IMG/VR virus record: IMGVR_UViG_3300027714_000034 | Location: 1 to 45,303 of that record | DNA: 45,303 nt | Source of the DNA: a virus | Direction: 5' to 3' (one strand) | Part shown: positions 1-7,403 of the stretch, one piece after another | Layout: each line of letters opens with the position of its first letter | Position numbering within the stretch: the stretch's first letter is position 1 | Program-made: the position numbers and the translations under genes | The notes under the pieces: model-generated | Told to the model about the DNA's origin: nothing | What the model saw: the letters and a program-made list of their open reading frames with translations, nothing else | Databases searched by the model: none

Positions 1-509
1 TAACCAAACCTAATGAGATTCCTGCCGACGCTGTGGCAGCCATGATTCCAGCGTGCAAGCTCAAATTAATCGAGCAACTGCAACTGGTAAGAACACCGGA
101 GCATGACGCCTTCGGACATACAGCAATCGAAAATAAAGACGGAGCCACCAGCGTCGAAAGTTACATCCAAGGGGCGCTCGCGGGTCATTGCCCGGATCAC
201 TTCCTGAGTTCTGACGCAGACGGACGCCCTCTGGCTTTGATCAGCGGCATTTTGCAGGACGACGGGACATTCATCGCCTTGGTATCGCTTCACAACACCG
301 ACGCCCAAGGGTCAACCGCATATGTTTATTCGGATGACTTTTTGGATGAGGCTCTGGTCGAGCAATATGTCGCGCTCGGTTGTTACCGCTGGGAATGCCG
401 CACAAATATTGGGACACCCCACCCGCAATATTTAAGTGATCAGGGTTTCATCGAGGCCACTGGGCCTGATGATAATTACAGAACCTTGCGAGGCCCATTC
501 GGCTGGTAA
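1..509 (+). CDS. Hypothetical protein, 5'-truncated by the contig edge
   Basis: This is the left-edge copy of the gene seen complete at 44704-45228. The first in-window base is the second base of its sixth codon, so the real start lies outside the window; the ATG at 33 is internal. The two copies differ at about ten residues (for example H/L, P/S, H/Y, S/C and D/N), all in the middle. I recognise no domain. The C-terminal half, with PHPQYLSDQGF followed by GPDDNYRTLRG, vaguely recalls GNAT-like folds, but no acetyl-CoA motif is visible. It precedes the head-tail connector gene. Confidence 0.8.
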   Translation, partial: TKPNEIPADAVAAMIPACKLKLIEQLQLVRTPEHDAFGHTAIENKDGATSVESYIQGALAGHCPDHFLSSDADGRPLALISGILQDDGTFIALVSLHNTDAQGSTAYVYSDDFLDEALVEQYVALGCYRWECRTNIGTPHPQYLSDQGFIEATGPDDNYRTLRGPFGW

Positions 510-584
510 GGTAACCAACGAAAGGACAAACAATGTCACAAGTACAATTAAACAGGTCGGGTGTCGTCGGACACGTCCCGGCAA
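1..584 (+). repeat. Terminal direct repeat, left copy (diverged allele)
   Basis: Bases 1-584 align without gaps to 44720-45303. I count 27 mismatches, 26 of them between 103 and 357. Bases 1-102 are identical and 358-584 differ once (457). This is what an assembler leaves when a circular or permuted genome is read past its start and the two ends come from sibling strains. Confidence 0.9.
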
Positions 585-1435
585 CCCTGCTCTCCGGAGC
601 GATGTTCTACAACTCAGCCGACGCAAAGTTGTATATCGGAGACATCGGCAACACTCCGACCCTAGTCAGTGACAATCCTCTCGTAATTGCTGCACAGATC
701 GCAACCCTGCAGGCTGAAAGCCGTGAGACTACAGTCTCAGAAACTGCGCCAACAGCGGCGCTGCAGGGAGACCTGTGGTTTGACCTTTCAACGTCTCAAT
801 TAAAGTTCTACACGACAGAATGGGTCCAAGCAAACACAGTGCCCACTTCGATCCAAGGAATTCTCGGGGAATACCCTGTCACCACTGATGATTTTTTGAG
901 CCACATTGTCTATTCCACCACGGATGTCGCTGAGCTGAATCAGATGACAATCATGATTGAGGCAGCAACAAATTTTGCTGAGAGATATACAGGGCGATTG
1001 TTCATCAGCCGCAGCGTGACTCAGTTTTTTGACAGGTTCCCGCCATCAACAAAAAGCACCAAGCTGCCGATCATTTTGAAAGGAGGGGTCAGTGGGAGCG
1101 TCACAACGATTGATTATCTGGACAGCCTGTTTGCATCTCATACTTTATCAGCTGACAAATACAGAGTCCTCGAACGTAATGGCCGCACCCAGATTTATCC
1201 GGCACTCGGTAAGGAATGGCCCGTTGATGTCGCCAACGAAGTGGACTCCCTCAGTGTCACTTACATTGTAGGAACAGCAGCTCCAGCAGTACCCGGCGCA
1301 ATCAAAATGGCCATCCTATTGATCGCAGCAAGTATGTGGGAAAACCGCGAAAATGAGATCGTCGGAAATAATATCAAGGCTTTGAAACCAGTGATCGCTG
1401 CAAAGGATCTCCTCCATCCATACAAGTTGAGGTGA
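533..1435 (+). CDS. Head-tail connector (HK97 gp6-like) with extra N-terminal domain
   Basis: This is a 300-residue protein that should form the adaptor ring docking on the portal. The C-terminal two thirds (about residues 115-300) has the all-helical gp6-like layout: an N-terminal helical start near VTTDDFLSHIVY, a helix with AATNFAERYTG, and the typical ending NNIKALKPVIAAKDLLHPYKLR-like helix. Usual family length is near 100-190 residues. The first roughly 110 residues are extra and contain FYNSADAKLYIGD and GDLWFDLSTSQLKFY, two strand pairs that look like short fibre or decoration repeats. The ATG at 533 has AAAGGA ten bases upstream. The C-terminal assignment is good; the N-terminal role is unknown. 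Confidence 0.75.
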   Translation: MSQVQLNRSGVVGHVPATLLSGAMFYNSADAKLYIGDIGNTPTLVSDNPLVIAAQIATLQAESRETTVSETAPTAALQGDLWFDLSTSQLKFYTTEWVQANTVPTSIQGILGEYPVTTDDFLSHIVYSTTDVAELNQMTIMIEAATNFAERYTGRLFISRSVTQFFDRFPPSTKSTKLPIILKGGVSGSVTTIDYLDSLFASHTLSADKYRVLERNGRTQIYPALGKEWPVDVANEVDSLSVTYIVGTAAPAVPGAIKMAILLIAASMWENRENEIVGNNIKALKPVIAAKDLLHPYKLR

Positions 1436-1439
1436 TGAC

Positions 1440-1766
1440 ATGCGAGCTGGAAAATTAAACAACAAGGCTGAGATATTCATCCCCGCCACAGCGCAAAACT
1501 CATTCGGAGAAGTTGAGAGCACATTCGTGTCACTCGGTGTGTTTGCCTGCAGCGCCACGACTAAACCGCGCAGAGAGAGCACCACTGACGAGTCCTCAGT
1601 CTCGAAGACAGAATTCGACCTTCGGTTTAGATATTACGCGGCGCTGGGCAGTCTCCCTCGGTCTGCTTATATCGTTCTAAATGGTCTCACACTCGAGATC
1701 AACTCTGTGGCTAATGTCCAATTAAACAACCGCGAGATCCAGATGATCTGCGAGGAGCGATCATGA
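1440..1766 (+). CDS. Head closure protein (phage head-tail joining family)
   Basis: This is a 108-residue beta-rich protein. It opens with MRAGKLNNKAEIFIP, then has FGEVESTFVSLG and a central TEFDLRFRYY strand, and ends in a short C-terminal strand; this is the pattern of the SPP1 gp16/HK97 gp7 head-tail joining family (Phage_H_T_join). Members form the ring that seals the connector after packaging. It lies between the gp6-like adaptor and the tail completion gene, exactly where this family is found, and its last bases overlap the next gene (ATGA, 1763-1766). Confidence 0.75.
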   Translation: MRAGKLNNKAEIFIPATAQNSFGEVESTFVSLGVFACSATTKPRRESTTDESSVSKTEFDLRFRYYAALGSLPRSAYIVLNGLTLEINSVANVQLNNREIQMICEERS

Positions 1767-2143
1767 TTGATATTGACCTTCGGGCGCATCTCCTCGCCGA
1801 TTCAGCGATCAGCTCAACTGTCGCGGGTGTTTACGCCCTCCGGCTACCGCAGGACACAACCAGCAGCGCGATCGTTTATGAGATCGGTGCCGGACACAGT
1901 GTTCCTCAAATCGGGTCGATGGAAACAGTCATCAGGCACACGGTGACATTATTTGCGTATAGCCCAAGTTATCAAACGCTGCGGGTCCTATCCGGGAACA
2001 TAACTGACCTACTAAACGGCATGACGGGACCAATGGGGTCCACCAGTGTCACCGGGTCTCAAATCGACTCGTCGATCAACACATATGAAGAAGAGCTCAA
2101 GCTCTATCGAAATATAATTAATTTAACTATTTATACCAACTAA
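1763..2143 (+). CDS. Tail completion protein (DUF3168-like)
   Basis: The protein has 126 residues and begins MIDIDLRAHLLADSAIS. It continues with YALRLPQDTTSSAIVYEIG and a C-terminal EELKLYRNIINLTIYT strand. This is the usual shape of DUF3168 / lambda gpU-like tail terminators, which cap the tail tube and join it to the head. It starts inside the stop of the head closure gene, suggesting coupled translation, and is followed by the tube protein. The family call rests on length, pattern and position only. Confidence 0.65.
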   Translation: MIDIDLRAHLLADSAISSTVAGVYALRLPQDTTSSAIVYEIGAGHSVPQIGSMETVIRHTVTLFAYSPSYQTLRVLSGNITDLLNGMTGPMGSTSVTGSQIDSSINTYEEELKLYRNIINLTIYTN

Positions 2144-2153
2144 GGGTAAAACC

Positions 2154-2600
2154 ATGAGCAATATCGCATCTCCTTTTCACGGTCTAGCTACCGAACTCCA
2201 CATGCTGGCAGCCGCTGACACAGTCCTCGACGCCTCCACCAAAGTTGCCGAGGTTTCCTCAGTCGGTACTCTGGAGCTCTCTGCAAATATTATCGAATAT
2301 AACAAGTATGGATCCGACTACAAGCAAAAGCTGGTCGGTCAAAAAGACTCCGGCACATTGTCCTTGACGATCAATTGGGTCGCTGGTGAAGCAAGCCACA
2401 CCGCTCTCAAAACAAAATACGACAGCGGCGCTGCGCAGATTTTCGCAATCAAATGGGTGTCAGGATCTGAGAATGCCAAGGCAACTTTCACTGGCTACAT
2501 TTCAGGCTATTCAATCGACACACCCGTTGAAGATGTCGTTTCTGCAAACATCGAGATCGCCATCGACGGCTCTGTCGCTTTCGCCCTCGAAACTGTTTAA
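2154..2600 (+). CDS. Major tail tube protein
   Basis: This 148-residue protein is the expected monomer of the non-contractile tail tube. It has a short N-terminal arm (SPFHGLATELHML), a beta sandwich with the characteristic NIIEYNKYGSDYKQKLVGQKDSGTLSL-type region, a lone helix (EASHTALKTKYDSG) and a final strand pair around FTGYISGYS. That strand-helix-strand order is typical of TP901-1/lambda gpV-like tube proteins. ATG 2154 follows AAGGGTAAAACC. It is followed by a strong hairpin, which suits a gene needed in large amounts. Confidence 0.75.
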   Translation: MSNIASPFHGLATELHMLAAADTVLDASTKVAEVSSVGTLELSANIIEYNKYGSDYKQKLVGQKDSGTLSLTINWVAGEASHTALKTKYDSGAAQIFAIKWVSGSENAKATFTGYISGYSIDTPVEDVVSANIEIAIDGSVAFALETV

Positions 2601-2612
2601 CCACTCAGATAA

Positions 2613-2634
2613 AAGTCCACCTCCGGGTGGGCTT
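2613..2634 (+). terminator. Hairpin with TCCG tetraloop after the tube gene
   Basis: A nine-pair stem, AAGTCCACC with GGTGGGCTT (one T-G wobble), closes on a TCCG loop. It is followed by CTATTTATTTTTTAAT, a loose T-rich tract. It could terminate part of the transcripts or protect the tube mRNA 3' end. It belongs to a set of UNCG-type hairpins between genes in this genome. Confidence 0.65.
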
Positions 2635-2664
2635 CTATTTATTTTTTAATATTTGGAGACAAAA

Positions 2665-3000
2665 ATGCTAGACCGTAAAGCAATATTCAAAGCCGTCGAC
2701 CTCGACATTCAAAACGTGCCAGTCCCAGAGTGGGGCGGTGACATTTGCATCAGGGGTCTCACAGCTCGCGAGCGTGATCATTTCGAGGCATCAATCGGCC
2801 AGTCGGCCAACCTTGAAAACCTTCGAGCCCGACTGGTGGTCCTGTCCATATGTGATGAGACTGGGGAGCGTGTATTCAAAGACAGCGACGCGACGGAGCT
2901 CGGCAAAAAGAATGCAATGGTCGTGAATCGACTATTCGACATCTGCCGCAACATGTCCGGGATGTCTGACGCTGACGTCAAGGAACTCGAAAAAAACTAA
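2665..3000 (+). CDS. Tail assembly chaperone, short form (lambda G-like)
   Basis: This is a 111-residue acidic protein between the tube and tape-measure genes, the standard site of the tail assembly chaperone that coats the tape measure before tube polymerisation. I chose ATG 2665 because GGAG sits seven bases before it. It ends in LEKN at a TAA that directly follows the slippery heptamer A AAA AAC (2991-2997), so a fraction of ribosomes should slip into the -1 frame and make a longer GT-like protein of about 224 residues. Confidence 0.75.
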   Translation: MLDRKAIFKAVDLDIQNVPVPEWGGDICIRGLTARERDHFEASIGQSANLENLRARLVVLSICDETGERVFKDSDATELGKKNAMVVNRLFDICRNMSGMSDADVKELEKN

Positions 3001-3040
3001 AACGAGACCCGACCCGCAGGTTTAAATTCAGACTTGCGGG
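2991..3040 (+). promoter_or_regulatory. Programmed -1 ribosomal frameshift signal
   Basis: The heptamer A AAA AAC (2991-2997) is in the correct phase (codons GAA AAA AAC) and directly precedes the zero-frame TAA. The -1 frame is open from CTA at 2997 through to 3338. A stem-loop follows 15 bases later: CCCGCAGGT (3013-3021) pairs with ACTTGCGGG (3032-3040) over nine pairs with one wobble and a ten-base loop. Heptamer, stop, stem-loop and continuous downstream frame together are a textbook signal. Confidence 0.85.
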
Positions 3041-3338
3041 CCACCTCGGGATGACCGTCCGGGAAATGGAAAACAGGATGTCCTCGCAGGAACTTGCTGA
3101 GTGGATGGCCTACTGGTCCATTGAACCCTTCGGAGCCGCCCGGGATGATTACAGGGCAGGGCTATTGGCTGCAACTGTGGCCAACTGCGCTGGCAGTAAG
3201 AAAGCTCTCCAACCGACAGACTTCATTCACATCTATTCCCAACCAAAACAAATGAGCTACATCGACCGCAGGCAGCAGCAGGCGAGCCAGATGGCTATGT
3301 TTAAAAATCTATCGGAGCAGACCAATGGCAAGACCTAA
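2997..3338 (+). CDS. Tail assembly chaperone, frameshift extension (lambda T-like)
   Basis: This is the second half of the chaperone, read by -1 frameshifting from the gene at 2665. From CTA at 2997 the frame encodes LKRDPTRRFKFRLAGHLGMTVREM and then the region MSSQELAEWMAYWSIEPFG, typical of the C-terminal domain of lambda/HK97-type chaperones that contacts the tape measure. An ATG at 3051 could start a 95-residue free product, but it has no good ribosome site. The preceding 18 in-frame codons fit the family, so I favour expression only as the 224-residue fusion. It overlaps the next gene by 14 bases. Confidence 0.75.
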   Translation, partial: LKRDPTRRFKFRLAGHLGMTVREMENRMSSQELAEWMAYWSIEPFGAARDDYRAGLLAATVANCAGSKKALQPTDFIHIYSQPKQMSYIDRRQQQASQMAMFKNLSEQTNGKT

Positions 3339-3819
3339 GATGTTGACCGTCAAGGTCAGCGGTCTGAAAGAGCTCGAGCAGGCACTCAACGCGCTCGACC
3401 ACGACCTCCACAAGAAAGCACTCAAGACCGCAGGCAAGGAAGCCATGCGCCCAGTTTATACCCGGGTGCTGAACAACGTGGTCGTCGGTGAGACTGGGGG
3501 CCTGAAGTCCACAATCAAACTCACCTCGACCAGTGACGTCCGGACGCTGCGCAAGATAAGCAAAAAGGCCGCAATGGTCGCCCGGGTGTCAGCAGGTACG
3601 ACAAAAAGGCGCGACGGCCTGACAGGTCACCAAGCCCTCAATATTGAGTATGGACTGCACGGCAAGCGAAAGATGGCAGCACAGCCATTCATGCGCCCAG
3701 CTATACAGGGCAAAGAGAAGGTCGTCTTTATGCACTTTCGGCGACTGCTCGGCGTCCACATCGAAAAAACTGCGCGGACCCAGATGAAACGAAACCGCAG
3801 AAACGCTAAAAAACTATAA
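3325..3819 (+). CDS. HK97 gp10-like minor head/tail protein
   Basis: This basic 164-residue protein has KVSGLKELEQALNALDHDL followed by an alanine/lysine helix (KKALKTAGKEAMRPV), a central loop and a late AAQPFMRPAI motif. That is the signature of the HK97 gp10 family, which acts at the head-tail joint or tail end. In most siphoviruses this gene sits between head closure and DUF3168; here it lies after the chaperones, next to the tape measure. The C-terminus is strongly basic (KRNRRNAKKL). Confidence 0.75.
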   Translation: MARPKMLTVKVSGLKELEQALNALDHDLHKKALKTAGKEAMRPVYTRVLNNVVVGETGGLKSTIKLTSTSDVRTLRKISKKAAMVARVSAGTTKRRDGLTGHQALNIEYGLHGKRKMAAQPFMRPAIQGKEKVVFMHFRRLLGVHIEKTARTQMKRNRRNAKKL

Positions 3820-3828
3820 GGGAAAACA

Positions 3829-6336
3829 ATGGCCACGATCAGCAGACTCTCTGTTGATTTGGTTGCAAACAGTGCTAGATTCCGCAAGGACCTCGATGCA
3901 GCTGCTACAGATGCCAAGAAGTCGTTCGGCTCCATGATGAAAAGCGCCAAAAAGGCGACAGCTGCATTTGCTGCCGTCGGCGTCGCAGCGGGCGCTGTAT
4001 TCGTTAAGTCAGCCAAGACATACGCGAATTTCACTGAAGCACTGCAGGACGTAAAGGCAAAGACGGGCGCGACGACCAAAGAGATCAACGCGCTCTCACT
4101 GTCCATGCGTGCTGCTGCAAAAGCAACCAAGTTCACAGCAACACAAACCGCAGAAGCGGGAACCTTTTTGGCTCAGGCCGGATTAAACATCACCGAAATT
4201 AATGCAGCATTGCGACCCACACTAAACCTCGCAGCTGCCACCAAAACCTCCGTACAAAATACCGCCGACTTCATGACCAACATCATGAAGGGCATGGGCA
4301 TGAGCACAGATGATCTGCAGCGAGCTGCTGACGTTCTCGCTGTAACAACTGCCAAATCAAACACAAACCTCACGGACCTCGCGACAGCTATGTCAGACGC
4401 TGCGCCATCCGCTCGCGCATTTGGTATGTCTATCGAAGAGACAGCCTCGCTGCTGGGCTCTATGGCCAACGCGGGCATCAAAGGCTCAAAGGCAGGTATC
4501 TCGCTCCGGGCGACGTTCGCATCGTTATCGTCGACAGGTAGTTTGACTGAGAAAATGCTGGCCGAATCAACCGGGCAGATGACAACGCAAACAAAAGCTC
4601 TGCGCAAACTAGGCGTCCACACCCGGACCGCTGAGGGTAAGATCCGCAACCTTGTTGAAATCCTGAAGGACCTCAAGGCTGCAGGCGGAAACGAAGAGGA
4701 TATGATCGCGATCTTTGGTCGACGTGCTGGCTCGTCGATGATGCAGTTTATGAACGAGGGGCTCCTCGGTGCTGAGCAGCTAAAGCAAAAGCTGGATCAA
4801 GCCCGATTTGCTGCCGAGCGCATGGCTGCCACCCAGATGGACAGTCTTAATGGCGACCTGCTGCTGTTTAATTCTCAGCTCGAAGAGCTGCAGATGATAG
4901 TCGCCGAGAACGGTATCAATGACCTGTTTCGATCGATGACGCAGACGGCCACGAGTTTCATGAAGGCAATCGAACCGATCCTGCGATTCATGGCCCCAGC
5001 ATTTGATGAGCTCGCAATCGCCTTAATGGCGATCGGCGGTGCCATTGTTGTTGGCGGCATTGTCGCCCTGTCATCGGCGATGGCGGGCCTCGCTTTGGCA
5101 ATGCTTGCAAACCCTATCACTTGGATTGTTCTCGGCGTCGCGGCATTGTCTGTCGGCATATATAAGGTCATCCAAAACATCGACGAGCTCATGATGGGCT
5201 GGCGCAATCTGGTTGGCTCCACAATGAACGCGCTGAAAAACATGGCGGGTCATGTTGGCGTGTTCGCCGAGAACGTCGCCGACTCCATCGCCAAGATGTG
5301 GCTGAAGATGAAAATCGGTGCTGACAAGTTTCGGGTAAAGGTTATCGAGATTTTGAATGATCTGATCAGAGAGTCTCTGGAAAAGGTCAACGCTCTACTT
5401 GAAATCTACAACAAGATTCCATTCCTCGACGACGCCACGCCCATCGAGTTCACTATCGACACGGCGGGTGCCATCTTAAAAATCAAAAAGATGCAGTCCG
5501 AGCTCGATGCACTGGAGAAAAAAGCCAACACCTTCACAGATTCTATTTTTGTTCCCGAGGTGTTCACCCCGGAAGAAGAAGAAGGCGCAGGCATCGGTGG
5601 AATGGGTGATGGCGCTGGTGGTCTCGCAGGCACTGGGTTGCCTGAAGACTTCACGCCAGAGCAGCTGAGCAACATGCAGACCGCAGCCGAAGGGATGCGC
5701 GGCGCATTCGAGAGCATGGTCAAACCTATCTCCAACGTGTTCTCCTCGATCGTCAAGGGCACGACCTCAGTCACTGACGGCTTAAAAGAGATCGGGACCA
5801 TGATCCTCGACAAGGTGATCAGTTCGTTTGTCGAAATGGGTGTCAGCTATCTGGTCCAGCTGGCTCTGATGAAAGCGATGGAAATGGCTGGAATCGCAAC
5901 CAGTATCGCAACGACTGTCGCTGCAGGCGCGACTATGGCGACCGCAATGGCTCCGGCTGCTGCAATGGCCTCGCTCGCGTCGTTTGGCGCAAACGCCATC
6001 CCAGCCGCCGCAGGTATTATCTCCACGACAGCTGTCGCCAAAGGAATGGCCCTCGGTCAGGCGCACGACGGAATCGACAACGTCCCCAACACCGGGACCT
6101 ACCTGCTCGAGTCTGGTGAGCGTGTAGTCGACAAGCGCCTGAACAAAGACATGTCTCAATTTTTGGCAAACCAAAACAGCAGCACGAACAACGTCACGAA
6201 CAACCCGACGCTCAATTTTAACGTAAATGGCGCAGACGCCGACAGCGTCGAGGAAATGCTGCGGAATAATCGCGGGCAATTCGAAGGCATGATTCGAGAA
6301 ATATACAACGAATCTGCACAAAATTCCCCGTTCTAA
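3829..6336 (+). CDS. Tail tape measure protein
   Basis: At 835 residues this is the tape measure that sets tail length and enters the host envelope at infection. The N-terminal third resembles the PhageMin_Tail/TP901 domain: SFGSMMKSAKKATAAFAAVG, TETAGTFLAQAG-like blocks, and a long alanine-rich helical stretch with TATQTAEAGTF and NAGIKGSKAGIS. Residues about 394-446 are strongly hydrophobic (two potential membrane passes), and a second Ala/Met-rich hydrophobic block runs at about 680-745. The end, GIDNVPNTGTYLLESGERVVD, is typical of tape-measure C-termini. From family scaling this length predicts a tail of roughly 120 nm (inference). Confidence 0.9.
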   Translation: MATISRLSVDLVANSARFRKDLDAAATDAKKSFGSMMKSAKKATAAFAAVGVAAGAVFVKSAKTYANFTEALQDVKAKTGATTKEINALSLSMRAAAKATKFTATQTAEAGTFLAQAGLNITEINAALRPTLNLAAATKTSVQNTADFMTNIMKGMGMSTDDLQRAADVLAVTTAKSNTNLTDLATAMSDAAPSARAFGMSIEETASLLGSMANAGIKGSKAGISLRATFASLSSTGSLTEKMLAESTGQMTTQTKALRKLGVHTRTAEGKIRNLVEILKDLKAAGGNEEDMIAIFGRRAGSSMMQFMNEGLLGAEQLKQKLDQARFAAERMAATQMDSLNGDLLLFNSQLEELQMIVAENGINDLFRSMTQTATSFMKAIEPILRFMAPAFDELAIALMAIGGAIVVGGIVALSSAMAGLALAMLANPITWIVLGVAALSVGIYKVIQNIDELMMGWRNLVGSTMNALKNMAGHVGVFAENVADSIAKMWLKMKIGADKFRVKVIEILNDLIRESLEKVNALLEIYNKIPFLDDATPIEFTIDTAGAILKIKKMQSELDALEKKANTFTDSIFVPEVFTPEEEEGAGIGGMGDGAGGLAGTGLPEDFTPEQLSNMQTAAEGMRGAFESMVKPISNVFSSIVKGTTSVTDGLKEIGTMILDKVISSFVEMGVSYLVQLALMKAMEMAGIATSIATTVAAGATMATAMAPAAAMASLASFGANAIPAAAGIISTTAVAKGMALGQAHDGIDNVPNTGTYLLESGERVVDKRLNKDMSQFLANQNSSTNNVTNNPTLNFNVNGADADSVEEMLRNNRGQFEGMIREIYNESAQNSPF

Positions 6337-6340
6337 ACGA

Positions 6341-6358
6341 GGGGCCCTCCGGGGCCCC
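6341..6358 (+). other. Intergenic UNCG-type hairpin (GGGGCCC-TCCG-GGGCCCC)
   Basis: A perfect seven-pair GC stem closes on TCCG between the tape measure and the next tail gene, with no T-tract after it. Without the U-run it is more likely an mRNA 3' end stabiliser or processing mark than an intrinsic terminator. The same core, GGCCC-TCCG-GGGCC, recurs at 19409, 19873, 26942 and 32949. Confidence 0.65.
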
Positions 6359-6381
6359 ATACCCTAAATAAGGAGCACAGA

Positions 6382-6852
6382 ATGCCTGCACCATTACTCC
6401 CAATCTATCCCGACCCGGTCTCCTTTAGAATCACATCCAAAGTGAAAACCCTCAAATCGGAGTCACTGTCAGGAAAGATCCTCACACGCAAAATCGGAGG
6501 CCAGCGATTCGAGGCGACGCTGGTTTATCCACCAATGAACCGGACGCAGTTTGCGCCGATTCACGCATTTTTAATGGAGCAAGCCGGGATGTCCGGGTTG
6601 TTTTATATCAAGATCCCAGTATTTGGCACGGCTGCCGGTGGTGTCGGTGAGTATTACACCTATGACACACACACCAAAGTCTACATGTGCGCGAGTGATG
6701 GCGGTGACTATCCACCAAAGCTGGTGGCAGGTGGCACAGCTGAGATCGACCCGGTCTATATGCGGGTGAGTTTAAAAAGCGACATCCAGTCCATCGAATA
6801 TGGCCGGGACGGTCTGGTCCGATTTGAGGTTGATGTGATGGAGCGGCTCTGA
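6382..6852 (+). CDS. Distal tail protein (hypothetical minor tail)
   Basis: This is a 156-residue beta-rich protein placed directly after the tape measure, where distal tail or baseplate hub proteins lie. It has KSESLSGKILTRKIGGQRFEATLVYPPM near the N-terminus, which resembles the start of tail proteins that bind the tube end. It ends with RFEVDVMERL and overlaps the next gene through TGATG. SD AAGGAG precedes ATG 6382. No exact family assigned. Confidence 0.6.
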   Translation: MPAPLLPIYPDPVSFRITSKVKTLKSESLSGKILTRKIGGQRFEATLVYPPMNRTQFAPIHAFLMEQAGMSGLFYIKIPVFGTAAGGVGEYYTYDTHTKVYMCASDGGDYPPKLVAGGTAEIDPVYMRVSLKSDIQSIEYGRDGLVRFEVDVMERL

Positions 6853-7394
6853 TGCAGACATTCTCGACAGCGTTTCTCAACGCGCTCAATGCCGACCATT
6901 TTGAATACGCATTTCTGGTAGACCTGCCAGTCGGTCAGCACTACACCAACCACGGCTATGACCTGACCGTCGGCACTTCCACCTACCTCTCGAATGGATT
7001 GCTGGTCAAATTTGCAAACATCGACCAGACCCAAGAGCTCAACCTCGCAACGTACAGCCTCGAGCTGAGCAACGTCACGAACACTCTGGCCAAGACCTAC
7101 GCAGCAGGAAACTATCGAGGACTGAGCGCAGTCATCAAGCTGGCCATTTTGGTTGATGGTGTCATTCAGGGTGAGCCGGTTATTTTATACAAAGGCACTC
7201 TGGACAGCTTCAGCGTCCGCGAGAACGGTAGTTCTTCTAATCTAACAATCAAACTGACGAGCCACTGGGCGAGCTTCAATCAAATGTCCGGGCGCTACAG
7301 CTCAGACAGGTTGCAGCAGGATCTTCATGCTGGCGACCGTTTTTTTAAATACGCCCACGACGAAATGAGCAATATCGGCTGGGGTAAAAAATAA
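6852..7394 (+). CDS. Minor tail protein (DUF2163/DUF1833-like)
   Basis: This is a 180-residue protein. It starts with a helix (FSTAFLNALNADHFEYAFLVDL), continues with repeated short strands (LATYSLELSNVTNTL, AVIKLAILVDGVIQGEPVILYKGTLDSF) and ends in LTSHWASFNQMSGRYSS. The last motif, a loop with xxGRxxS, recurs in baseplate hub components of the GTA/DUF2163 type. It begins in the stop of the previous gene and is followed by the large tail-tip gene, forming a distal-tail trio. Function is inferred from position. Confidence 0.6.
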   Translation: MQTFSTAFLNALNADHFEYAFLVDLPVGQHYTNHGYDLTVGTSTYLSNGLLVKFANIDQTQELNLATYSLELSNVTNTLAKTYAAGNYRGLSAVIKLAILVDGVIQGEPVILYKGTLDSFSVRENGSSSNLTIKLTSHWASFNQMSGRYSSDRLQQDLHAGDRFFKYAHDEMSNIGWGKK

Positions 7395-7403
7395 GGAATC
7401 ACC

